A stretch of DNA of 64,000 nucleotides, taken from Rhynchopus sp. YZ270_cl-10. Taxonomy: Eukaryota > Euglenozoa > Diplonemea > Diplonemida > Diplonemidae. The DNA lies in NCBI GenBank assembly GCA_964035575.1, contig OZ037881.1, positions 372,001 through 436,000 of the forward strand, read 5' to 3'. Numbering within the stretch: the stretch's first letter is position 1; each line of letters starts with the position of its first letter. Shown piece after piece: positions 10,501-21,424 of this stretch. The translations under genes were made by a program, and so were the position numbers. The notes beneath the pieces are model-generated. The model saw only the letters and a program-made list of their open reading frames with translations. It did not search any database and was not told the DNA's origin.

Positions 10501-13500
10501 GGCCGTTGTTCGCCTGCGACTCCGCCGAGATGACCCGTGCCGTGTTCCCTGCCTGCGTCGTCCCGTCGAGCGTGACAAAGCCCCCCGAGTACCCGAGGTT
10601 CGAGTTGTCCAGTGTGCGCATCACCTTCCTGAAGTTCGTGTTCACGTTGTTGCTATAGAAGAGCCCCGAGGAGTACCCGTTTGTGACGTGCGTGCGCACA
10701 AAGCGGATCATCTCGTTACGTGTGTTTGCGTCGATCTTGCTCCTCGAGATGGCCTCCTGCACGTTGATGCCCTCCTTAGCGAAGGCGGTGTTGTCTGGCG
10801 CAAAGAGCGTGTACACGTTGTTGACGCCTTGCAGGCGCAGGATGTCGTCCATGTCGGTTTCGACCACGAGGGCGAGGAAGGAGCTGAAGGAGCCGCCGAC
10901 GTTGCTCGCGAGGAGGTCGTACACGGAGAAGAACTGCGACGGTGTGCCTGGTGTGAAGGGCGTGCCGGGGGTGAGCGGCGTTGTGGCACCGAAGTTGGTG
11001 AGGATGAGCACCCTGTCGATGACGTGCACGACACCGTCGTCTGCGATGATGTCCGGTGTGGACACTGCCGTCAGCGACGCGCCCTGGTTGGATGCGCCGT
11101 AGTACGGGTCCTCCACGAAGTAGCCGTTTTGGTAGCGTATCAGCAGCGCCCGCCCGCTGAGCACACCCACACTCCCCTGCTGCAGTGCCTGCTGGATCAC
11201 CACACTCCCAAGCGAGCTCAGGTGGTTCTTCACGATCAGATCCGAGTTGAACGTGTTCGACGCCGAAAACGTATTAAACGCAGCCATGGCCTCGTTGGTC
11301 GGTGCGAACACGGTGTACTGCTTCTGCATGGGGAACACATTTGCGTTGGACGTGATGAGCACATCGTTGCGTGTGTTGTAGAGGAGCGCCCTGAAGGACG
11401 ACAGCTGTGGGTAGGTTGCGAGCACAGTCAGCACGGTTGACCCTGTTGCGGGGGGCGTGAAGGGGACGGGCACTGTCGGCACGCCTGGGACCGGGACGAA
11501 GGGTGATGGAGGGGACGGCTGGACACCGACGAGGTCGGAGGGCACGAGGGGGTAGTCGATGATGTGGATGATGCCGTCCGAGGCAAGCACGTCGCCCTGT
11601 GTGACGGTGGCACGTCCGTTGACGAGGATGCCGTTGTTCTGCAGGTTTCGCACAATCTGCAGCACCTTCGCCGCATCGCGTGTAGGCAGCAGCAGCACAG
11701 CGTTCCCAGCGCGCGTCCGCAGATCTGCAATCTTGTTGTCATAGATGACGACGCCACCCGTCCCAAAGCGCACACCCCCATCCACAACGTGGTGCCGCAA
11801 CGTCCGCTGCAACGAGTTCAGCACACCAGCCACACCCGAGGTGATCTGTGCCAGCGCCGCGTTGGTTGGCGCAAATATGGTGTACGTCTGCTCCGGGTTG
11901 CCGTTGGCGCCAAAAGGGAACAGCTCGTTGAAGACACTGCTGCTCTGCAGGTATGAGTGGAACGACGTCAGCTGCGCCTCACTGCCAATGATCTGTGCAA
12001 GCGTACGCAGGGGTGCAGGGACAGGTGCCGGCGGTGTGCCAACCTGGCTGTGCACCATGACCTTGTCGATGATGTGGATGAGCGACGTCGTGGAGGCCAC
12101 GCTCCCAGCCACGCTCGACCGTCCGTCCAGCAGAAGTGCGTTTGTAACAGTGCTCACCTCGGTCGTGATCTGCCGCCCGCCGTCCAAGGACGCCAACACC
12201 TGCGGGGCAGTGGCGAGCAGGTCGGAGTACTGTCTCTGCCCGAAGATGACGTGGTAGTAGGCGAGCGCAGGCTGCGCGACGGCGGACTGCAGGTAGTTCG
12301 CATTGGTGATGCCGTACTCCACCATGGCAGCGTCGTTCGGTGCGAAGATCGTGTAGAAGTTTGCGTTCACGGTGTTGAGGTTGATCAATGTGTTCTGCGG
12401 GTTGTTCGTCAGCACGGTTTCGAAGAACTTTGCGAAGATGCCCGCATCCTGGCGCCCCTTGAGCAGCGCCAATGTTGTAGTTGCCGCAGGCGGAGGAACT
12501 GGCACTGTCGGCACCGGCACCGGCACAGGCGGGGGGGTAGGTGGTGTGACCGGTGCGTTAAGGTACGGCAGCACCCTCCCGATCATGTTCACATACCCGT
12601 TCACGGCAGGAAGGTTCTTCGTGAACACCGTGACACCGAGCAAGGAGGCGTGCGTCGCCTGCGGCAGTGCGTCGTACACAAGCTTGCCGGGCACCAGGTG
12701 TGCCGCAATGAACTGCAGCGCACTCGAGATGTCTCCTGAGAAGCCGTCGTCGTTCGTCAGCCTGTTGCGCTCTGCAAGCGACATCGACGCGAAGGCAGAG
12801 TCCGCAGGCACGAGGAGGGTGTTCATTGTTGTCAGACTCTGGAACTGCGCAACGTAGTTGGTCACCCCTGCGAAGCTGAGGATCTTGAAGTAGATTGTTG
12901 CGTCATTGCGTCCGTCGATCACGTTGTACAGGGTGCTGACACCGCCGGTCACCGGCGAGCACACACCGAGCTGGCATGTGTGCACCGTGTTCACATTCAA
13001 ACCACCCGAAGGAGAGCAGGCTGTACCATCAGGCTTGACGGAGGAGGTGCACTCCCGTGTAATCGAAGAGCACACACCGGGGTTGTGGCAGACGGATGCC
13101 TGCGGGCAGGCACTTACCCCTGGGGTGCACCCGCAGATGTCACGGCAGGTTATGAGACCATGCCCGCAGTTGAACTGGAAGGTTGTGGTGCGGCACTCAC
13201 AGTAGCCTGCGAGGGCAGTGGGGACAACTGTAAGGCAAGACAGGTCACGGGTGACGTCGCGCACACCCTGTGAGGAGCAGCCGATGGACGCACGGAACGC
13301 GATGCAAGAATCCGTTCCAGACGGCGGCGGGACCGGCTGCACCTGCCCAGAGGTACACACCCCACCCGAGCAGAACCCCTGCGAACACACCGTTCCATCA
13401 GGCAGCACCGGATCATCACAAAGCCCTGTGGTGGGCTGGCACGTCCCGGTACCTCTGCACTCCCCCCGTCGGACGCAAGGCTGCGAGCACACCGAGGTGC

Positions 13501-13750
13501 TCCTACACCCAGGGGTGTTGGTGTTCCACTCCCCAACCCGGATCAACCCGCACGTCACAACATCGCAGTTAAAATTCGGTCGTGTAAACACACAACTTGC
13601 CGCATGCGCCACAACACCTAATGAGGTGCAAGTGACCCCACCAGACCCACCCGAAACCACTGCACCAAAAGGAAGCTGCAAACGGTCAAATGGACACTGA
13701 CTATTGACAGTTGCAACTGCAGCAAAGAGGAGGACGATGATATGCTTCAT
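7576..13750 (-). CDS. Large FAS1 (fasciclin) domain surface protein, spliced
   Basis: Two exons, 13750-8127 and 8008-7576, are joined across a 118-bp intron (GTATGT...CAG); the phase-2 join gives ~2018 residues. The start is ATG 13750, because MKHIIVLLFAAVATVNSQ is a clear signal peptide; an upstream in-frame ATG would bury it. After a Cys-rich region (~20-265) come nine FAS1 repeats (~270-1790), each with a YTVFAPTN-type H1 motif and a VVHVID-type H2 motif, separated by Pro/Val linkers. A Cys-rich EGF/laminin-like module follows (~1800-1862, ending CEQCAEGFTGHPAC). The second exon adds one transmembrane helix (~1899-1920, IIVIICAVVLVLAVCAVLV) and a ~100-residue cytosolic tail rich in Gly and Pro. 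FAS1 proteins mediate adhesion to cells or matrix; a type I adhesion protein or receptor is inferred. Confidence 0.92.
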
Positions 13751-14020
13751 TGTGTCGGAGTAAAAGAAAAAAACGTAAAACAAAAGGGAAAGGAAGAGCC
13801 CTCTCTCGCAACCCTAACTAAAGGGCTGCAGGGCAAAGAACACGTAAGATATTCCTGATGGGTTTTGAAAAGCGGGGTGGGAAAATTTATGCGAACATAG
13901 CGTGGGAAAAAAGGGGGCAAGCTCTTAGGGGTCTTTTTGAAGGGAGATTGTTCCTTGAAATAGTTGAAAAAAAAAAAATTGACCAAAAGAGCAAGGCAAG
14001 AGGGACACAGCAAGCAAAGT
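13751..14020. promoter_or_regulatory. 5' flank of the FAS1 gene
   Basis: This interval should contain the promoter and 5' UTR. It has T-rich tracts on the plus strand, but I see no defined promoter element. Confidence 0.3.
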
Positions 14021-14068
14021 GGAGTTGATAGTGCAAACGCCTCTGGGACGCAGGGACTGACACTCCGC
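14021..14068 (+). repeat. Module B, copy 2
   Basis: GGAGTTGATAGTGCAAACG - CCTCTGGGA - CGCAGGGACTGACACTCC: the outer GGAGT/ACTCC ends pair. It is almost identical to the copy at 43034. Confidence 0.7.
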
Positions 14069-14640
14069 GAAACAAATGTTGCGTTTGTGCAATCTGCCAT
14101 GTATGTAGGCCGTCTTTTTCAATTTTTGATATTTCTGTTGTTTTGTTGGTGGGGGTCACAGAGGAGACGCAGAGGGGCGTGGTATGCAAACATAGCCCAA
14201 AGAGACACCCCTTCTCGAATGAAGGAGATGAGGGGAGTCCGTTGCGTTGATTGGGCGTTACCGTACAGGGTACCATGAGATGCGTTGAAATAAAAGGGCA
14301 CCCCCTACGTTCCTCTAACACTTCAGCCCCACGAGTGAATGGTAAAGGTTTTTCGCATCTGCAGTCACCTGGTCGGACCAGGGTTCTGTGTGCGAGAAAA
14401 TGAGTTCTGGTTGGATAAAATTTCATCCTCACGTCGTTGCGTACGACGCTCAAAGTGTTCATGGTTTCAAGAAGTTGCAAAGAAGAGTAAAACTCTTCTT
14501 TTTATTAATATTTGTGAGAGGAAAAAAAGGATACGTGAATGCCGTGCAAACACGAAAAAAAAAGGTGGAATACGGAGTTGTTCCCTTGAGGGGCAATGTG
14601 CCCACTCAGGATATAACGTGAAAGCAACAAATAAAATAAT

Positions 14641-14676
14641 CGTAAGATGAACCTAAGATTTTACTTAGTCACCCTG
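14641..14676 (+). repeat. Module A, copy 3
   Basis: GTAAGATGAACCTAAG - ATTTTA - CTTAGTCACC. The arms are conserved but the loop has lost CCTCTCGT. Confidence 0.6.
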
Positions 14677-14785
14677 AAACAAAAACAAGAAAGTTTTGTT
14701 TGAAATATAATATATTCCGCAATGGAATAAAAATCAGCAAAAATAAAAAGCGGAGTTGATACGAAAATAAAGAAAAAATGTTGCA

Positions 14786-14813
14786 TGGATGTGCCTCTCG
14801 TGCACACACATCA
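14786..14813 (+). repeat. Module A-type hairpin, copy 4
   Basis: GATGTGC - CTCTCGT - GCACACACATC. The stem sequence differs from copy 1 but the loop is the same, so the loop is the conserved part. Confidence 0.65.
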
Positions 14814-15229
14814 AAAAGCGAAAAAGAAAATAAAAATTAAAAATTCTGGCATTAGGTCAGCCAACCGATAAGGCGACAACTTTTCTCAGAGCAGAGACAT
14901 CAAGTGCTGCTTCATTTGTTCTAGAGAAGAAAAAAATGAGAAGCATCAAACAAACGTGGTGGCTTTTCCGTTTGCCATGTTCCTAAGCACAATCAAGTAA
15001 TAAAACTTGGCAGATTGAGTTGCGATGCACACAGCAGTGCAAAGTGATCCCTGTCCAGTTGAGAGTTCAACGAACAGGGCACTCAACCCGAATTAGAAAC
15101 GAACAAGAGACAACGAACTGGGAGAGGGGGTGGGTGAAGGAACAGCTTTGCCACTGCACAGCAGCGACGAACGCATGCCTGTCTATAAACAGGTATTCAG
15201 ACATGCAAGGTGGTAAAGAGCAAGAAGCA

Positions 15230-16558
15230 CTACGCAAAGTCAACGCCGTTCTCCTGCAGCTGGCGCCATGCAGCAACGAAGTGTGTCTCGTAGAGGGCAC
15301 GGTCGGTGGAGAAGGCACGCACAATGTTGCGCAGTCTCCTGTCTGCACGCATCACCATGTCGATCGGGAGCATGATGGACGTACGGGGGCGGGGTCCACC
15401 ACGGTACTGGATGTCTGTGCCGTCGGACTCCTGAGTTCCCTCACCCCACGCACCGTTATCCAAGTTGAAGAAATATTCGATGCCGAACTCGAGGTTGTTC
15501 GTCGTCCACTGGCCCTCGTTGTTGCTGATCTCAAGGTGCATCGCACCAACCTGGTGACCGCCCATCAGCGCAACCATCTTGAAGAGTGCGTCTGCGTCCG
15601 TGTCAAGCGAGAACCCAAGCTCACCAAACTTCGCAAAGAAGTAGTCAAGTGTCTCAAGGTGGGGGAAGGCGTCGTTGTTGATGTGCTTCAGCGGCATGCG
15701 CTCTGCCTCGTCCACACAGCGCAGGTCCGTCTCAGAAGGGGCCACAAAGTCACGGCGTCCTGGGCGGAAGAAGAGCGACGGGCTTCCCATGTACTCAAGG
15801 GCGGTGTTGCCTGCAAGCTGGTACAGGTCTGCGTAGGTGATGAACGGGAACGCTGCCTTTACCGGCTCAAGTGCTTCCGTGGCCACGTCGACCCCTGCGT
15901 TGTCAGGCAGTGCGTTCTCCGGTGTCGTTCTGATGCAGCCGCCAGTCGTCCCCCCAATCGGCATCGCAGCACCGTTGAACTGTCCACAGCTGTGCCACGC
16001 AAGGCGCACCAGCAGCGGCCGCATCGACGAAGGGCTGCTCTCAATGAACGCCACCAGCGCCTCCACCACATCCAGGTACTGCTCCCGCACAGACTCCAGG
16101 ATGCTCTGTCCGGGGAGAGTCAGTGAGTCCCCGAAGTCGCGGTCTGTCTCAGGTGCGTCTGTCTCGGGCACGTTTGTCTCAGGCACAGATGTCTCAGGTA
16201 CGACAGGTGTGTTTGTGTCTGGTGCGTTCGTGGCGGGTGCGTCCGTCTCAGGCACAGAGGGCACGTCTGTCGTCGGCACAACAGGTGCGTCTGTGTCTGG
16301 TGCGACTGTCTCAGGCACCGCAGGTGTGTTTGTGTCTGGTGCGTTAGTTGCAGGTGTGTTGGTCTCAGGCACAACTGGTGTGCTGGATGCTGGTGCAGAT
16401 GTCACCGGCACCGGCACTGGCACTGGTGGGTCTGTGGCAACAGGTTCCGGTGTGGGACGTGGTGCACGTGTGCGGCGTGGACGACGGGTTCGCTGTGCAT
16501 CGACACTGAGGACGGTGCTTGCCACCAACAGCAGACACAGGTAAGTGGCACACTTCAT
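15230..16558 (-). CDS. Secreted class I-type haem peroxidase
   Basis: 442 residues from ATG 16558. I chose this start because it begins a signal peptide (MKCATYLCLLLVASTVLSV); the ORF is open 26 codons further upstream. Next comes a basic then Pro/Thr/Asp-rich linker (~25-135) with repeats of the type PETNTP, DTNTP and PETDAP, probably extracellular and O-glycosylated. The catalytic domain (~145-440) has the distal motif RLAWHSCGQF (Arg ~183, Trp ~186, His ~187) and the proximal haem-ligand motif ALMGGHQVGAMH (His ~333), as in ascorbate and cytochrome c peroxidases. The expected reaction is H2O2 reduction with an organic or protein donor. A secretory signal plus mucin-like stalk on a class I fold is unusual; most of that class are organellar or cytosolic. 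No introns are seen. Confidence 0.9.
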   Translation of the reverse strand: MKCATYLCLLLVASTVLSVDAQRTRRPRRTRAPRPTPEPVATDPPVPVPVPVTSAPASSTPVVPETNTPATNAPDTNTPAVPETVAPDTDAPVVPTTDVPSVPETDAPATNAPDTNTPVVPETSVPETNVPETDAPETDRDFGDSLTLPGQSILESVREQYLDVVEALVAFIESSPSSMRPLLVRLAWHSCGQFNGAAMPIGGTTGGCIRTTPENALPDNAGVDVATEALEPVKAAFPFITYADLYQLAGNTALEYMGSPSLFFRPGRRDFVAPSETDLRCVDEAERMPLKHINNDAFPHLETLDYFFAKFGELGFSLDTDADALFKMVALMGGHQVGAMHLEISNNEGQWTTNNLEFGIEYFFNLDNGAWGEGTQESDGTDIQYRGGPRPRTSIMLPIDMVMRADRRLRNIVRAFSTDRALYETHFVAAWRQLQENGVDFA

Positions 16559-16971
16559 TGTTTGCTTGCAAATGTGTGGGAAATATGTAGAGCACAAATG
16601 TCCTGTGGGTTTGTTGTGATGTGGAGTGTCAAACATGAGAATAATACAGCTGAAGCCAGATACGGCTCACGACACCAGCAGAGTCCACGTCAGCACCAGC
16701 ACCCCAGCAATGTGACACTCCCAGATGCCGTAACCGTACGAACGAGAACTTTTGAGTAAATGATTGAAAATAAAAAGTATCAGACAACAATTTCTCAGTG
16801 GGATACATCCTCCTGGGTAGAGACAAAGGGACAAGATACAAACATGCTATTGGCCTTCACCCGACCCAGACTGAAACAACATGAATTCTACATACAACAA
16901 AACGTGGAATAAAAACAACCAACACACAACAGCTACACACCTACCAATAACAGAAAAAAACCCCCCCTCCT
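16559..16971. other. Spacer between two minus-strand genes
   Basis: 413 bp with no gene, module or repeat that I can see. It should hold the 5' flank of the peroxidase gene and the 3' UTR of the next gene. Confidence 0.45.
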
Positions 16972-18803
16972 TCAGAGGGTAAACGCCTCACTCACCGCCA
17001 GCTGCCTTGCGAGGCTGTCAAAGTAGCGGATCTGATACTTCACTGCGTCGCCCTTTGCTTTGGTTTGCTTTTTGGCGTCGAACTTAAATGTCCATGGGTT
17101 GCGGAGCTTGTCGTTTGAGATCCAGGCGACGATTTTGGGTTGTGCGGACAGGTCGGAGAGTGGATCTATTATGAGGTCCACTGGGACCAGCGCAACACCG
17201 TCACCTGGGAGGGGGTACCAGCGGTCGTGTTTGAAGATCGCGTGGATGTCTGGGTTGACGGAACGCAGCTCCAGACGCCCTTGGGGGAGCTCAGACTGCA
17301 CGTTGCTCTTGGGTTGCAGGCTGCGTTCGGGTGAGGGCGGCCCCACGTCATGATGTGCAGTGTTCGTGACCAATGATATGTACGACCGCACCCCCTTAAC
17401 CTGTATTCGACACGGTGCGTCCACCATATCCCGGTCATGAAGAAGCTTCGCCCCACACTTCGCCTCACACTTACCCTCCAGCAAAACCCGAATCTTCGTC
17501 GCCCCAGGAACCCAAAACGAAGTGAACACCGTGCTGTTCACAAACATCCGCCTCACCTTTTCGCCCTTAAACCACGACAAATAGCACAGCCCTGCGGTCT
17601 TTGCCATGACACAATTCGCCTTTCGCATTAACCGCCATTTAAAGACCTCCTCATCATCTAGATACCCCGCGATTCTGGACCATAGTGCAACGCTGACACC
17701 CTTCTTGAGGCCGCCCTCTGGGGTCACTTTGAAGAAGTCTTCACGTTGCCGCCGGTTTTTGACAACCATTTTGCGCCAATCGATGCCGCTGATGAGTGTC
17801 GTGTACTCCACCACCTCGAGCAGCTCGTTCACAAGAAGCGCCTGCGCCCGCATGGCTGCCTCTTGCTTCTCCATGCGACGCGTGATTTTCTCCACCGCCG
17901 CAGTCGAGGACACACGAACAGGGGACTTCGCCGTCTTGCGTGCACCCCCTCTGCAGGTGAGTATGTCAGCATCGTCAGGCTCAAGACCCCTATGTATGAC
18001 AAGACGCTGCCCTGGTGTGCTGTTCCGGCGTTTGGCGGGGCTATCGAGCCTCCGTACGCTGCTTGGGCCTGCGTTCTGTCTAAAGCGTGATGATGGTGTG
18101 AGCGAGCGTGGTGCTGAGGTGGTCCGTAGTGGTGAATGTGAATGTGCCTGAGCGCGGGGGAGTGATGGGAGTGACGGAGACCTTGCCGGGGAGGGGTGAT
18201 GGGGTTGAGGGTGCTCGCGTGGGCTCAGGCTTGCGATACGCAGAGGGCTTGTCGCTACGATGTGCTCCACTGCACGGTTTGCGTAGAGACATTGTTGCAT
18301 GACGTCATTGAGGTTTAGGTGGTTTGGGTTGCTTGGGACCGGTGGAGGGCTTGCAAAGGGCGCAGCAGCAGCGTCACGACCCATGCTGTTCGACTGTAGT
18401 AGTGTAGGTTTGTGGGTCGGATTGATCAGTTTTCCAACTAAAATCGGGGGGAAAAAAAGGTGCATACCCTCGTAGGAGACTCTGTTGCTGCCTGCAGCCA
18501 TGGGGGTGGGAGGCGGTTCACCATCATCTTCTCGGATTTTTTGTTGAGGGTGGGGCTGTGATGAAAAATGATTGACGAAAAATGATCATTTTTTTTTGTA
18601 GCATACCTTGCCTGCATCTCCTCCGCTTTGCGCTCTTCTAACTTCCTCTCCTTGTTGCGGTCGCGTTTTTCTTTGTCGCGTTGGCCACGCTTGTAAAGCT
18701 CTGTGCCTTTGCAAGGCTTTGCAGGAGACGCTGACCGACCACCAGCCGTGGCCAAGGCACGTACCTTATCCCGGTCAGCCGCCTCCTTAATGTCATCGGC
18801 CAT
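16972..18803 (-). CDS. Basic, coiled-coil-containing protein, spliced, function unknown
   Basis: Three exons (18803-18607, 18555-18468, 18393-16972) are joined by 51- and 74-bp introns with GTATGC donors and CAG acceptors. Phases fit and give ~568 residues. The N-terminus (MADDIKEAADRDKVRALATA) leads into a GTELYKRG motif and a charged K/E/R coiled-coil stretch. A disordered Ser/Pro-rich segment follows (~100-260), then a helical region (RMEKQEAAMRAQALLVNELL) and a ~300-residue C-terminal region that looks folded and contains two close Cys (EGKCEAKCGAKLL). I do not recognise the family; the T-x-LY-x-R motif with a K/E-rich helix recalls flagellar or cytoskeletal proteins of protists, which is only a hint. 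Confidence 0.8.
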
Positions 18804-19364
18804 GTTCTCTTTCCTCAACACACAGAAAAAAAACTATGTGTTCTCTGTTGGAGTGGGTTGGTGTAGGTTATATTGTTGGGAGATTATAGGGGGAAATGAG
18901 AATAATTTCAGTTTCTTTTTGTGTGCGGGAGGTGTTAAAAATAGAAGAAAAAGAGAAGGGGAAAAAAAAGGCTGGCAGGCAGGCCCATTTCTCTGTGCTT
19001 AGATAAAAAATAAAGACAAAAAAAAAAAAGTTGGCAAAAAAACCCCAAGCGTGCATAGTTTCCACAAAAAAAATATTGGGTCTTTTGTTTGTGCGTTCAA
19101 AGCCGGAAAACAAAAAGGTGAAAAGAAATGTGATAGACTGAAGTACGGTTGTTGTGTTTAATTGAGTACTCAAAGAAAGACAAGCAAATCTTCTGTCTTT
19201 TTTTCAATCCGTTTTGTTTTGCCCGAAGCGCTGCCTCCAATCTTTTTAGAATTGACAACAAGTTGTTTTATCAAAAAAGGGGATCTCTGGTTTTCTGTCA
19301 CGATCATTCGAATGGTCCAAAGCGATAGGATTGTGACAGATTGACCGTTATTTTTTGCTGTTTT
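18804..19364. other. A/T-rich spacer
   Basis: No gene or clear structure is seen up to module E at 19365. It is the 5' flank of the gene starting at 18803. Confidence 0.4.
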
Positions 19365-19425
19365 TTGTGTCGACAATCACTTTACACGAACACTTGGGTA
19401 AAGACCCTCAATATCAGCCGAATCA
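19365..19425 (+). repeat. Module E, copy 1
   Basis: A T-run is followed by GTGTCGACAATCAC, then AAGACCCTCAATATC. It is related to 54799-54868, 60141-60195, 60369-60415 and 60446-60518, which share a T-run, TGTCGACAATC and TACTCAAT blocks. Confidence 0.55.
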
Positions 19426-19507
19426 TCATCATCGTATGCCTTGCAGGTATAGACACAGAACATTTTTTTTTATCACTACATTTTTTTTGGGTAAGGTTAG
19501 AAAAGTT

Positions 19508-19532
19508 GAATATGCCTCCTACACATCTTTAA
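19508..19532 (+). repeat. Module A-like hairpin, degenerate
   Basis: GAATATGCCTCCTACACATC resembles the ATATGCCTCTCGAGCAC copy at 54949, without a strong stem. Confidence 0.4.
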
Positions 19533-19652
19533 AAAAAAATTTTTTTTTGGTAAAATGACGTTCTTCCGCTTCATCACCTTTTCAGTGAAGTGAATAGTGC
19601 ACACACCATGCATTTTGACACTCTGGTAAAAGAATAAAATCGGGAAGAAGCT

Positions 19653-19778
19653 AAATGACACAGAATACTGCCAGATCTGGCCACATCTGGAAACCAGATT
19701 TCACATCTGGAAAACGAGCCACATCTGTGGCCCCCATATCTGGCTAGATCCGGCAGTATCCATGAAATGAGGTCATTT
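19653..19778. repeat. Imperfect palindrome in the 3' flank of the ELMO gene (possible MITE)
   Basis: AAATGAC...GTCATTT encloses ~28-bp arms beginning GAATACTGCCAGATCTGGCC and ending at GGCAGTATCC, around a loop with repeated CATCTGG/CCAGAT units. It ends about 24 bp beyond the stop codon of the minus-strand ELMO gene, so it would form a long hairpin in the 3' UTR. Confidence 0.6.
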
Positions 19779-19801
19779 TGCGGGGGGTTTTCCCTCCAAA
19801 C

Positions 19802-20725
19802 TTATGCCCTGGTAATAGAAGCAGCCGGCAGGGTCGGGAGGACTTCATTTTTCACGAAGGTTTCGAAGTGCGCGATAGCGGGCTTCTGCTTCATCCAGAG
19901 GTTGTGGAACTGCATCATGAGGGTGCTGTAGAGCTGCGAATGGAGGATAATGCTGGGATGTCCAAGCACGTCGTCGGGTTGAACTGTTGCGGGCACATCT
20001 CCTTTCAGGAAACGGTCCACCTCACCAGAGGCCACCATCGCTGCAATTGGACTGGTCAGATTGATTCCGGTCACGGCCAGCATATACCACTGCATAGTTT
20101 GGGAACGTTCTTCGGTGAAGCCACCTTCACTCATCATTTTCCGTGCAAATGCTCCGTGGTTCTCTGCGAAATACACGAGGTTCGCCAAACCCAGTACACC
20201 ATTTCCTCTAAAGTCCGTTGCAGGATCTTTGCCTTGAAACCCAAGCTCTTCCCAATCATCAGAAATGCGTTTGCTAAGGGTGACGCCAGGTTTGAGAGCC
20301 TTCCAGAGACGGGTAAGGAGGGATTCGTGGTGCGGGTTTTCCCGGTCGTACTTTTCGCTTCTCAGCGCAGCGATTACCTTTGCGGCGGTGGCAGTGTTTT
20401 GGAGCTGCCTGAGCGCGGCATCGAGAACGGTCCGAGATGCGTTAATCTGAGCGAAACATGGTGCCTCGATAGAGCTTATTTCCCCTGCCTTAATCTTTTC
20501 CCGGTCTGCAGACGAAAGCCTCGCAATCACCTCATCAGCATTCTGCAGCGAAGGCCTCCCCGATTGGAGCCATGTGTAGAGCTTATACGCGGCCGCAACG
20601 GAGACGACACCAAGGAACAGCCATATGGGGGAGATAGGGTCCACCTCGTCCATGTGGCGGGCACCACGTAGGAGTATCCTTGGTTCTTCTTCGGCAAAGC
20701 GAAGGGCAGAGAGGATAGAGAGCAT
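19802..20725 (-). CDS. Membrane-anchored ELMO-domain protein
   Basis: 307 residues from ATG 20725. The reading frame stays open for 98 codons upstream, but that part is Pro-rich and ends in a pyrimidine tract plus CAG, consistent with a 5' UTR intron, so I use the inner start. Residues ~30-52 form a membrane helix (IWLFLGVVSVAAAYKLYTWL). The ELMO/CED-12 core follows from ~110: LLTRLWKALKPG, then RISDDWEELGFQGKDPATDF and RGNGVLGLANLVYFAENH, all characteristic of the family. ELMO-domain proteins act with Rho/Rac exchange factors (ELMO) or as GAPs for Arl GTPases (ELMOD). With no PH or SH3-binding tail and with an N-terminal anchor, an ELMOD-like role in membrane traffic is the better guess. Confidence 0.88.
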   Translation of the reverse strand: MLSILSALRFAEEEPRILLRGARHMDEVDPISPIWLFLGVVSVAAAYKLYTWLQSGRPSLQNADEVIARLSSADREKIKAGEISSIEAPCFAQINASRTVLDAALRQLQNTATAAKVIAALRSEKYDRENPHHESLLTRLWKALKPGVTLSKRISDDWEELGFQGKDPATDFRGNGVLGLANLVYFAENHGAFARKMMSEGGFTEERSQTMQWYMLAVTGINLTSPIAAMVASGEVDRFLKGDVPATVQPDDVLGHPSIILHSQLYSTLMMQFHNLWMKQKPAIAHFETFVKNEVLPTLPAASITRA

Positions 20726-21188
20726 CTTATTATGTTCTGCGTCTGGAGGGGGTGATGTGAGAGGGGAGATGGGAGAGGGGAGGGTGCGCAGTGTTGGTTT
20801 AGTACAGCACCCCAAAAGTTCCCTGGGGTGGGGGCATAGCTGAGAATAAGACTCGGGGTTATTGTCAGCCGGACTGGGACACAATATGTCGAAAACGCTG
20901 AACACCTGAAAGCGGGTCGGGGACCCGGTTGCTGGAGGGTGGGGGCATGGATGGGGTATTCCCAGTCCCAGTCCCCCTATTAGTCCTAAGTACGGTGTGC
21001 TAACCAGGCAGTGCTGCATCCATTTCGATGATTTAAATCCGACTAAAACTAGGAGAGGGGGAGCGTTTGTGGTGTCAGTTTTGTTTATTGAAATTCCTTC
21101 AAAGTAGAAGAAAAGTATTGCAACCAGGGGTCCTAAGAGTGGTAACTTTTACCACTTCTGAAGTGACCTTTTTTATTTTTTTGAAATC
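20726..21188. promoter_or_regulatory. 5' flank of the ELMO gene
   Basis: It includes a C/T-rich (gene-sense) tract ending in CAG near 20743, a possible 5' UTR splice acceptor. Beyond ~21020 the sequence grades into repetitive DNA. Confidence 0.35.
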
Positions 21189-21214
21189 CGAAGGTCACTT
21201 CGAAGTGACCTTCG
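21189..21214. repeat. Perfect 26-bp palindrome
   Basis: The half-site CGAAGGTCACTTC is mirrored exactly with no spacer. It lies in a short duplicated context (GTGACCTT, T-run, TTGAAATCCG occurs twice between 21164 and 21280). It could be a cruciform, a dimeric protein site or an element end. Confidence 0.7.
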
Positions 21215-21424
21215 AAAAGTGCCCTAAAAAGTGACCTTCCCCTTTTTTATTTTTTGAAATCCGGTGTCACGAAGTGACCTCGGATGCTTAACATACACGG
21301 GAACACGTTGGATCTTGTTCTTTGCGAATCTTATTTGAGCATGATTCGGGTCCGGGAATTTTTTTTCTTTTTTTGCCAAGATCAGTGGTCTGCAGGGCTT
21401 GCCACAACGTATAATTTTCGCGCA

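Noticed and set aside
15020-16126. 368-codon plus-strand ORF
   Set aside because: It is antisense to the peroxidase catalytic domain, which carries conserved motifs.
19778-20671. 297-codon plus-strand ORF
   Set aside because: It is antisense to the ELMO-domain gene.
20726-21019. N-terminal extension of the ELMO protein (98 extra codons)
   Set aside because: Pro-rich, low complexity, and ends in a pyrimidine tract plus CAG; more likely a 5' UTR intron than coding.
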